Source: Candidatus Uhrbacteria bacterium
GTDB lineage: Bacteria > Patescibacteriota > Patescibacteriia > 2-12-FULL-60-25
Direction: 5' to 3'
Assembly: GCA_030649995.1 (NCBI GenBank)
Contig: JAUSEV010000047.1
Location: 1-45,242, forward strand
DNA length: 45,242 nt
Below, one piece after another: positions 31,005-37,665 of this stretch. The notes beneath the pieces were generated by a model. That model made no database searches. It saw only the letters and a list, made by a program, of their open reading frames with translations, and was not told the origin of the DNA. Position 1 is the first letter of the stretch; each line of letters begins with the position of its first letter. A program made the translations under genes and the position numbers.

Positions 31005-31859
31005 TCAATTAAACCGCTCCGGCCATTTTGGGTCAACTTTGATGTGCAGATCAATATAGTGTTTTTGTTGTGTGGCGCCTTCCAATTCTTTTCGCACGTC
31101 GCTGCCGATCATCTTTAAGGTTTGTCCTTTGGCGCCGATAATCATTTTTTTATACCGATCTTCCGTGGTCCAAATGGTGGCGGCAACATAGCGCACGCCG
31201 CTTGATCGCGTTTCCATTTCTTCCACTTTGACTTTGATGGTATAGGGAAGTTCTTGTTCGAGACGCAAAAAAGTTTTTTCGCGGATCAGTTCCTCCAGCC
31301 ACTTCTCATGACCTTGATCCGTCAACTGTCCTTGCGGATAAAACGGTACGCCTTTCGGGAGAAGCACGTAGAGCGCATCCGTTAGCCGATTAAGATCGCG
31401 TCGTTTGAGCGCGGAAATCTCCAAGGCGGTTTTTTGACCGACATCGGTGGCGCGCATTACATCCAGAAACAAGCGTTGCGAGGCCGGCAGATCGCTTTTG
31501 TTAATGACCAGGATGACTGGCACCGTAATCTTTTGCAGAATGTTTTGTATAGCCGCCTCTTCCTGTCCCGGCTCGCGCGTGGGATCCATCACATACACGA
31601 TCGCGTCAATACCTTCCAGTTGTTCGTGTACCATCTGATTCAGACGCGTAGAGACCGCATCTTTTTTTCCTAAAAAAATTCCCGGCGTATCCACAAAGAC
31701 GATCTGACCTCGCGGATCATGAAGAATGCCACGAACCGGATGGCGCGTGGTTTGGGGTTTGGGCGTCACGATCGCCACTTTTGATCCCACGAGAGCGTTC
31801 AACAGGGTTGATTTTCCTACGTTAGATCGCCCGACGAGAGTCACAAAACCGGATTTCAT
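31005..31859 (-). CDS. era: GTPase Era
   Basis: From ATG 31859 the protein has 284 residues. G1 is VGRSNVGKST (Ser replaces the usual Pro), G2 lies at PKPQTTRHPVRGI, G3 is VDTPGIF, G4 is INKSD and G5 is SALKRRD. The C-terminal KH domain has IIGAKGQTLKMIGSDVRKELE with the GxxG loop. Era binds 16S rRNA 3' end during 30S assembly. A start at 31880 would add MTSYYTS, encoded by the adjacent heptamer-like sequence; the start at MKSGFVTLVG fits the family better. The RNA methyltransferase gene lies upstream in the same unit. Confidence 0.95.
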   Translation of the reverse strand: MKSGFVTLVGRSNVGKSTLLNALVGSKVAIVTPKPQTTRHPVRGILHDPRGQIVFVDTPGIFLGKKDAVSTRLNQMVHEQLEGIDAIVYVMDPTREPGQEEAAIQNILQKITVPVILVINKSDLPASQRLFLDVMRATDVGQKTALEISALKRRDLNRLTDALYVLLPKGVPFYPQGQLTDQGHEKWLEELIREKTFLRLEQELPYTIKVKVEEMETRSSGVRYVAATIWTTEDRYKKMIIGAKGQTLKMIGSDVRKELEGATQQKHYIDLHIKVDPKWPERFN

Positions 31860-31879
31860 AGAAGTATAGTAACTCGTCA

Positions 31880-31976
31880 TTAGTCATTAGTCATTAGTCA
31901 TTAGTAACTAGTAACTAGGAGGACTGAATTGGGATGAATTCTAATTACGAGTTACTAGTTACGAGTTACTAATTAC
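31880..31976 (-). repeat. Paired heptamer arrays upstream of era
   Basis: TTAGTCA-type units (about four) followed by AGTAACT units, then a 25 bp spacer, then GTTACTA/GTTACGA units. Each array has 7 bp period, and the GTAACTAG part can pair with the CTAGTTAC part downstream. The second array runs into the last codons of the methyltransferase gene (stop at 31959). Confidence 0.75.
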
Positions 31977-33179
31977 CAACCTCGTCACCACTTCCACGTG
32001 CGGTGTTTGGGGAAAGAGATCGAGAGCGGCGAGACGGTCAACTCGATAAGAAGTTTTGAACTGTTTTAATTCTTCGACGAGTCGATGATAGTTGCAGGAA
32101 ACATAAACGATCGTCGGCGGCGGTTTTTCCAAAAGGGTTTTGATGACGCGCGGATGAAGTCCGGAGCGCGGCGGATCAAGAATGATCGCGTCGGGGCCGG
32201 GGGAGTTATGATCGAATAATTTTTCGACGGCTCCGGCTCGCCATTCGGTTTTTTGTTCGACTCCGTTTAATTTTGCATTTTGTTTTGCGAGTTCGATCGC
32301 GTGCGCGTCCAATTCAAATCCGACGACCGTCATCCCGCGTTTCGCGCACGCGATGCCAAAAAAACCGAGGCCGCAATACAGATCGAGAATTTTTATTTTG
32401 TCATCCTCGGGCGAGTTCGACGAGACCCGGGGATCCATCGGATGGATTCCCGCCTTCGCGGGAATGACAAAGTTTAAAACGATCTTCTGCAATTCCCCAG
32501 CCATTTTTGTATTCGTTTGGAAAAAGGAATTGGGATGAATCACATAACGCAAACCATTTACCTCCTCGGTTAAAAATTCGTTTCCATGCAAGAGGTTGAG
32601 TGTTTTGGCCAGCGACAGATCCGTTATTTCAGGATTTTCGCCGAGGTAGAGGGTGGTACAAAGGGGAATAAGGCGGCGGGTGATTTCTTGGCGCGCTTGA
32701 TCATCGATTTTTGACAAATCTTTTACGAGAAGCGTAATCATGCGTTCGCCGGTATTTTTGCCGAGACGAATCACCACATAACGCACGAGACCGCGATGGA
32801 ATTTTGCATCCCACGGTTCCAATTTTAAATCGCGCATGAGTTCGCGAACCGTTTGTAAAATGGTGGGTGTTTCTTTATCAAGAAGCAAACAGGTGGAAAG
32901 ATCAACGTAGCGATTCCATGAACCGTATTCTTTGAGACCAACCTCGCCGCGCCAGCCAATGCAATAATCCATGCGGTTGCGATAATAGAATGGATCCGGG
33001 CAAGGCATCACTTTATCTACGCGTTCCGCGTGTCCCGCTTCTTCGAACGCGCGATTGATTAGCGAGCGTTTTTCGTTTAACTGCGCCTCATAGGCCATGT
33101 GCTGCCACAAACAGCCGCCGCACACGCCGGCATGAGGGCAAGGAGGGGTGACGCGCTCATCAAATTTCATTTCACCCAT
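31959..33179 (-). CDS. 23S rRNA (uracil-5)-methyltransferase, RumA/RlmD-like
   Basis: From ATG 33179 the protein has 406 residues. The N-terminal Fe-S motif CPHAGVCGGCLWQ, with CPDPFYYRNRMDYCIGW, is typical of RumA. The catalytic domain has HPNSFFQTNTKMAGEL, LDLYCGLGFFGIACAK (SAM), ILDPPRSGLHPRVI and VYVSCNYHRL with the nucleophilic Cys. It lacks an N-terminal TRAM domain. Residues VIPAKAGIHPMDPRVSSN, with the following PEDD, come from an inserted repeat (32400-32469) just before the SAM motif. An in-frame TTG at 33206 could extend it by nine residues. It heads a unit with era. Confidence 0.88.
   Translation of the reverse strand: MGEMKFDERVTPPCPHAGVCGGCLWQHMAYEAQLNEKRSLINRAFEEAGHAERVDKVMPCPDPFYYRNRMDYCIGWRGEVGLKEYGSWNRYVDLSTCLLLDKETPTILQTVRELMRDLKLEPWDAKFHRGLVRYVVIRLGKNTGERMITLLVKDLSKIDDQARQEITRRLIPLCTTLYLGENPEITDLSLAKTLNLLHGNEFLTEEVNGLRYVIHPNSFFQTNTKMAGELQKIVLNFVIPAKAGIHPMDPRVSSNSPEDDKIKILDLYCGLGFFGIACAKRGMTVVGFELDAHAIELAKQNAKLNGVEQKTEWRAGAVEKLFDHNSPGPDAIILDPPRSGLHPRVIKTLLEKPPPTIVYVSCNYHRLVEELKQFKTSYRVDRLAALDLFPQTPHVEVVTRLVISNS
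32400..32469. repeat. Dispersed GTCATTCCCGCGAAGGCGGG-type repeat inside the rRNA methyltransferase gene
   Basis: Read on the minus strand the element starts TGTCATTCCCGCGAAGGCGG and ends CCCGAGGATGAC, with GGATCCCCGGGTCTC inside. Similar elements lie at 39394-39460 (in frame in the membrane protein gene) and 42178-42273 (intergenic). The VIPAKAGIH translation is a widespread signature of this dispersed repeat in bacterial genomes. Confidence 0.8.
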
Positions 33180-33254
33180 CTTGAGACTTGTTGGAAGAAA
33201 CGTCAATTTTCCTCTCTTGATCCCATCGTTTAATCACGGTAAGGTACGAGGAGC

Positions 33255-33932
33255 ATGAAGATCGTTGCGGTGATGCCGGCGTACCAAGAAGCGTCTCGGA
33301 TCGCAAAAGCGATTCAGGAGGTTTTGCGTTACGCGTCGATCGTGATCGTTGTTGATGATGGATCAGAAGACGAGACCGCGGCCGTCGCGCAAAAGGCGGG
33401 AGCGACCGTATTGCGTCACGCCATCAATCGCGGTCAGGGTGCGGCATTAAAAACCGGGACGCTCGCCGCTCTTCGTATGGGCGCGGAGATCCTCGTTCAT
33501 GTTGATGCCGACGGTCAGCACGATCCGTCATTTATTCCGATGCTGATCGAACCGATCAAAACCGGTCAGGCTGACGTGGTATTTGGTTCGCGATTTTTGG
33601 GAATTGAGGCGGAGGGACTGCCCTCGTCACGACGATGGCTCCTCGGCATTGCCAGATGGTTTAACTCGTTTATTTTAGGTGTCCCTCATCGCATGACGGA
33701 TGCGACAAGCGGGTTGCGCGCGATGACGGCAGAGGCGGCGCGATCCATCAACTTCACGCAAGATCGCATGGCGCACTGTTCGGAAATTTTACGTTTGGTG
33801 ACTCGCTCGTCGCTTCGTTTTCTAGAAGTGCCTGTGAAAATCCATTACACTTCCGCATCGTTGGCCAAGGGGCAAAAATCCACGGACGCTTTCAAAATCG
33901 TGTGGCATTTATTTTTAGGATTTTTTCATTAA
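33255..33932 (+). CDS. GT2-family glycosyltransferase (dolichyl/undecaprenyl-phosphate sugar synthase-like)
   Basis: The 225-residue GT-A protein opens KIVAVMPAYQEASRIAKAIQ, has the nucleotide-binding IVVDDGSEDETAAVA, the metal-binding DxD in LVHVDADGQHDPSFI, and FGSRFLGIEAEGLPSSRRWL. This length and layout fit polyprenyl-phosphate mannose or glucose synthases that make lipid-linked sugar donors. It has a Shine-Dalgarno-like GAGGAG before the ATG and is 3 bp from the DUF2304 gene, a common pairing in surface-glycan clusters. Confidence 0.9.
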   Translation: MKIVAVMPAYQEASRIAKAIQEVLRYASIVIVVDDGSEDETAAVAQKAGATVLRHAINRGQGAALKTGTLAALRMGAEILVHVDADGQHDPSFIPMLIEPIKTGQADVVFGSRFLGIEAEGLPSSRRWLLGIARWFNSFILGVPHRMTDATSGLRAMTAEAARSINFTQDRMAHCSEILRLVTRSSLRFLEVPVKIHYTSASLAKGQKSTDAFKIVWHLFLGFFH

Positions 33933-33935
33933 CCT

Positions 33936-34280
33936 ATGATTATTCAATTCATTCTTTCCATCGTTCTTCTCGGTGCTCTTTTTATGACGTGGCGGCGAGC
34001 GCATCAACAAGCCATTCGATCCTTTGAGGCATGGTTGTGGAGTTTGGTATGGATGGGGGCGGGAGTCATCATCTGGAGGCCGGAAGTGACAAATGTTGTC
34101 GCAAATTTTGTGGGCATAGGTCGCGGCGCGGATCTTATCGTGTATGCTGCGGTGATCGTTCTGCTCATCCTCGTCTTTCATCTTCACGTGGCGCATGATC
34201 GCTTAGAGCGGCAGCTGACAGAGTTGGTTCGACGTGACGCCTTAAAAGAAGTTGAAAGTTTGAAGTTGGAAAATGATTGA
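33936..34280 (+). CDS. DUF2304 membrane protein
   Basis: The 114-residue protein has three membrane helices (about 3-18, 33-48, 66-86) and a charged helical tail (RLERQLTELVRRDALKEV). The layout WRRAHQQAIRSFEAWLWSLVWM followed by GIGRGADLIVYAAVIVLLIL matches DUF2304, typically encoded next to GT2 glycosyltransferases, as here (3 bp apart). A role in anchoring or supplying the glycosyltransferase is inferred from context. Confidence 0.82.
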   Translation: MIIQFILSIVLLGALFMTWRRAHQQAIRSFEAWLWSLVWMGAGVIIWRPEVTNVVANFVGIGRGADLIVYAAVIVLLILVFHLHVAHDRLERQLTELVRRDALKEVESLKLEND

Positions 34281-34289
34281 TTACTTATT

Positions 34290-34379
34290 ATGTCTCTCAA
34301 AGCGGTTTTATTTGATTCCGACGGGATGCTGATGAAATGGAGAGGGCAAAGAAGGACGGTTTGCTCGATAATCAAGTAA
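34290..34379 (+). pseudogene. HAD-superfamily hydrolase N-terminal remnant
   Basis: ATG 34290 to TAA 34379 encodes MSLKAVLFDSDGMLMKWRGQ and nine more residues. The first 14 residues are a typical HAD motif I (hhhhDxDGxL) but the family needs some 200 residues, and nothing similar resumes before or after the RhuM gene. It is most simply the stump of a deleted phosphatase gene, truncated when the downstream RhuM-family gene arrived. Confidence 0.6.
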
Positions 34380-34397
34380 TACTTAGGCAGTAGCTCT

Positions 34398-35450
34398 ATG
34401 AAGAAAAACTCTAAAAAAATCTTCCAAGAAAGTTCTTTTACCGAGATCATCCTCTACACAACGTCAGATGGTGGCATAAAAGTTGAGATATTTCTAAAAA
34501 ATGAAAATATCTGGCTCACGCAAGAGAAAATCGCTCAATTATTCGGGGTAGATCGTTCAGTCGTTACAAAACATCTGGGGAATATCTTGAAAGAAGGCGA
34601 ATTGGTTGAAAATTTAGTTAGTGCAAAATTTGCACATACTGCGGCAGACGGAAAAACATATCAAACACGGTTCTACAACTTGGATGCCATCATTTCCGTC
34701 GGCTACCGGGTCAATAGCCGTCAGGCGACGCTATTCCGCATCTGGGCGACTGAACGGCTACGGGAATATATCATTAAGGGATACACGATGAATGATGAGC
34801 GTCTCAAAGACCCACGTCATATTTTTGGCAAGGACTACTTTGAAGAGCAAATTGCCCGTATCAGGGATATCCGTTCGAGTGAACGGCGTTTGTATCAGAA
34901 GATTACGGATATCTACGCCCAATGCAGTGCCGACTATGCGCTCGACAATGATACGACCAAGCAATTTTATGCAACGGTACAAAACAAGCTTCACTTCGCT
35001 ATCACCGGCAAGACCGCCGCAGAAATCGTAAAGGAACGAGCTGACAGCACAAAGCTAAACATGGGGCTGACGACTTGGAAAAATGCTTCGAAGGGCAAGA
35101 TTCGTGAGTCGGACGTGATCATCGCGAAAAATTATCTGAACGAGGACGAACTCGATCATCTCAATAGAATCGTGACTATGTATCTTGATTACGCAGAGAT
35201 GCAAGCGAAACGTGGGATCATCATGTACATGAAAGATTGGGTGGAAAAGTTGCATGCCTTTTTGCAATTTAACGAAAAGCAAATCCTGACAGACGCCGGT
35301 CATGTCTTGCATGAAGTGGCTGAGTCATTGGCTCTTGGCGAATACGAAAAATATAAAGCCCTCCAAGATCATGACTATATTTCCGACTTTGACGAAGCTG
35401 CAAAGAAATATCTGGAACAGGGTGAGGATGTAAGCGAAGATAAACAATAA
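34398..35450 (+). CDS. RhuM-family (virulence RhuM-like) protein
   Basis: The 350-residue protein matches the RhuM family. The N-terminal half has VEIFLKNENIWLTQEKIAQL, then FGVDRSVVTKHLGNIL, a helix-turn-helix-like segment, followed by YNLDAIISVGYRVNSRQATL and FRIWATERLREYIIKGYTMN. The C-terminal helical half includes FYATVQNKLHFAITGKTAAE. Family members sit on mobile and pathogenicity islands in diverse bacteria with no settled function; a DNA-binding role is inferred. The gene is more AT-rich in its start region than its neighbours, lies inside a glycosyltransferase cluster and follows a truncated HAD gene, all consistent with transfer. Confidence 0.85.
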   Translation: MKKNSKKIFQESSFTEIILYTTSDGGIKVEIFLKNENIWLTQEKIAQLFGVDRSVVTKHLGNILKEGELVENLVSAKFAHTAADGKTYQTRFYNLDAIISVGYRVNSRQATLFRIWATERLREYIIKGYTMNDERLKDPRHIFGKDYFEEQIARIRDIRSSERRLYQKITDIYAQCSADYALDNDTTKQFYATVQNKLHFAITGKTAAEIVKERADSTKLNMGLTTWKNASKGKIRESDVIIAKNYLNEDELDHLNRIVTMYLDYAEMQAKRGIIMYMKDWVEKLHAFLQFNEKQILTDAGHVLHEVAESLALGEYEKYKALQDHDYISDFDEAAKKYLEQGEDVSEDKQ

Positions 35451-35482
35451 TTTTCAAATTCTAAATTTTTTACTTCCTTCCT

Positions 35483-36613
35483 ATGCGCGTCGTTCATCTC
35501 GCTTGCGTTGCTCCGCCTCAAATCGGCGGCATCGGAAGCGTGGCTTTGCGCGAAGTGACGCTTTTGCGCGCGCGAGGGGTGCAAGCCGAATTGATTGTGC
35601 CTTCGTTTGGATCTGGAGACACAACGCCCTCTCGCAGTTTCATGACTCGCGTTCCACCTTATTTCCGAATCGGTCATGCAGCGGCCCTGCCTCATATTGG
35701 GCGACTGGTGGAAGGAGCTGACGTTATCCATTTACATTATCCGTTTTATGGCACCGCCGAACCCTTGCTGTGGGGCACCCTGTCGGCTCCGGTCGTGATG
35801 ACGTTTCACATGGATGCGGTTGCGAGCGGACTCAAAGGGTTGGCTTTTGCTCTTCATCGTCGTTTGATTCAGCCCTCGCTTTTTTCATCGGTCGCGAAAA
35901 TGTTGGTTTCCTCATTTGACTACGCGCGCCACTCATCGCTTCAACCATGGTTCACCGCGAACCCATCGCGTGTTCGAGAAATTCCGTTTGGCGTTGATCT
36001 GGATTCTTTTTCCCCGGGCCCGGATGCCCGTCATCGTTTTCAGTTGCCGATCGGCGCGCCGACTTTGCTTTTTGTTGGCGGTTTGGATCAAGCTCATGCG
36101 TTTAAGGGTTTGACCGATCTTTTCCAAGCGTTTTGCCGGTTAGATTCTGCCGCGCATTTATTGATTGTAGGGGATGGTGATCTAAAATTCACGTATGAAG
36201 AACGGACGCGCGTTTTGGGTATCGCTTCTCGCGTACATTTTTTGGGTCGAGTGGATGATGAAACCTTGCGCGACGCGTATCGCGGTTCAGATGTATTGGT
36301 TTTGCCTTCGACTAACACAGCAGAAGCTTTCAGTCTTGTGGCGCTCGAAGCAGGGGCTTGCGGTACGCCGGTTATCGCTTCCGATCTGCCGGGCGTGCGC
36401 ACGGTCGTCCGTCACGGGGAAACGGGTTTGCTGGTGCCGCCGAAAGATCATGCAGCCTTAGTGTCGGCTCTGGAGCGACTTTTGTCGGATCGCGATCTCC
36501 GTCAAACATTAGGTCGGGCGGCGCATGATTTTGTCACGAAAAATTTTTCTTGGGATAAGCATGTGGACGAGTTGATTGAGGTCTATCAAGAAGTATGCGC
36601 ATTGCGGTTTTAA
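35483..36613 (+). CDS. GT4-family glycosyltransferase
   Basis: The 376-residue GT-B enzyme has VAPPQIGGIGSVALREVTLL at the acceptor-domain start, DVIHLHYPFYGTAEPLLW, and a donor domain with IPFGVDLDSF, LLFVGGLDQAHAFKGL, LIVGDGDLK and the E-x7-E motif in NTAEAFSLVALEAGACGTPV. It likely builds surface polysaccharide. It overlaps the next glycosyltransferase by 19 bp, so the two are coupled. Confidence 0.9.
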   Translation: MRVVHLACVAPPQIGGIGSVALREVTLLRARGVQAELIVPSFGSGDTTPSRSFMTRVPPYFRIGHAAALPHIGRLVEGADVIHLHYPFYGTAEPLLWGTLSAPVVMTFHMDAVASGLKGLAFALHRRLIQPSLFSSVAKMLVSSFDYARHSSLQPWFTANPSRVREIPFGVDLDSFSPGPDARHRFQLPIGAPTLLFVGGLDQAHAFKGLTDLFQAFCRLDSAAHLLIVGDGDLKFTYEERTRVLGIASRVHFLGRVDDETLRDAYRGSDVLVLPSTNTAEAFSLVALEAGACGTPVIASDLPGVRTVVRHGETGLLVPPKDHAALVSALERLLSDRDLRQTLGRAAHDFVTKNFSWDKHVDELIEVYQEVCALRF

Positions 36614-37644
36614 CGAATGATGATCCGCAGCACGCTCGCGGCGGTGCCGGACGGATCGCCGGATTGCAGATCGAGATGCTCCGTACCGCAGGTCATGAGG
36701 TGCGCGTGTGGTGTCCGAAAATTTTGTGGTTGGAAGAATCAAAGTGGCGGCGGCTCTACCATCACCTGAAAGATTTGTGCGCGCGATCGAATATCGTTGC
36801 GGAAATTCGTGATTGGAAGCCTGACGTTCTCGTCACGCACAATTTGACCGGATGTGGTTTTGGTTCACCGAGCGCCATCCAATCGCGGGAAGTCAGATGG
36901 ATACATGTGTTGCATGATGTGCAATTATTTGAGCCGTCCGGAAAAGTTTATGATGCAATGCGCATCACTTTTTGGCAACGTTTGTGGTCTTGCCTGCGCC
37001 GGAGATATTTCGGGACACCGAATCTTGTTTTGTCGCCGACACAATGGTTGATGATCGAGCACCAACGGCGCGGATTTTTTTTACACACACAAACAGAGGT
37101 TTTGCCAAATCCGGCTCCTCCCGTTGAGTTCGTTTCCCGTCAAACGCGCGATCCCTTCCGTTTACTTTTTGCGGGATGGATGACAAAAGAGAAGGGGAGC
37201 CATGTGCTTGATGAAATTGAGCGCGTCACGGGTTGGCAGATCGAAAAAGTGAGCGGTTTGGATCACGAAACGGTGATCAAAAAAATGAAGGAAGCGGATG
37301 TGCTGCTCGTCCCATCGCTCATCGCGGAAAATCAACCTACCGTGATTTTAGAAGCGGCCAGTGTTGGATTGCCCGTGATCGCCTCACGCATCGGCGGCAT
37401 TCTGGAAACCTTAAAAGATTATGCGTTTACTTGTTCATCGAGTGATGCTTATGAGTGGATTCGTGCGATGAAAACACTCAGAGACGAAAAGACGTATCAG
37501 ACAGCCGTCGCGCACATGTATCAACTCGCACAAGAACATGATCCGCGATCGTACGCCGAAAAGTTTTTGACACTGATGACCCCCAAAGGAAAAGAACGGA
37601 AAGAAATTTCAAACTTTTCCTATAGGAAAAGTTTGAAATTTTGA
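36595..37644 (+). CDS. GT4-family glycosyltransferase
   Basis: The 349-residue GT-B enzyme starts with MRIAVLTNDDPQHARGGAGR, with ARGGAG as the glycine-rich loop. It has DVLVTHNLTGCGFGSPSA, LSPTQWLMIEHQRRG, LLFAGWMTKEKGSHVL and the donor motif VPSLIAENQPTVILEAASVG. The last ten residues (SNFSYRKSLK and F) are encoded entirely by the 38 bp palindrome at 37604-37641, so the natural end of the protein was probably rebuilt by that element. It shares a 19 bp overlap with the upstream glycosyltransferase. Confidence 0.88.
   Translation: MRIAVLTNDDPQHARGGAGRIAGLQIEMLRTAGHEVRVWCPKILWLEESKWRRLYHHLKDLCARSNIVAEIRDWKPDVLVTHNLTGCGFGSPSAIQSREVRWIHVLHDVQLFEPSGKVYDAMRITFWQRLWSCLRRRYFGTPNLVLSPTQWLMIEHQRRGFFLHTQTEVLPNPAPPVEFVSRQTRDPFRLLFAGWMTKEKGSHVLDEIERVTGWQIEKVSGLDHETVIKKMKEADVLLVPSLIAENQPTVILEAASVGLPVIASRIGGILETLKDYAFTCSSSDAYEWIRAMKTLRDEKTYQTAVAHMYQLAQEHDPRSYAEKFLTLMTPKGKERKEISNFSYRKSLKF
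37604..37641. terminator. Perfect 38 bp CTATAG-centred palindrome at the end of a coding region
   Basis: The layout is AAATTTCAAAC-TTTTC-CTATAG-GAAAA-GTTTGAAATTT, and TGA follows immediately as the stop of the glycosyltransferase. It lies between convergent genes like its relatives at 12204 and 28699. The conserved frame is CAAAC...CTATAG...GTTTG with different five-base arms. Confidence 0.75.
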
Positions 37645-37665
37645 TTTGTCGGTTCTACGGCAGTT

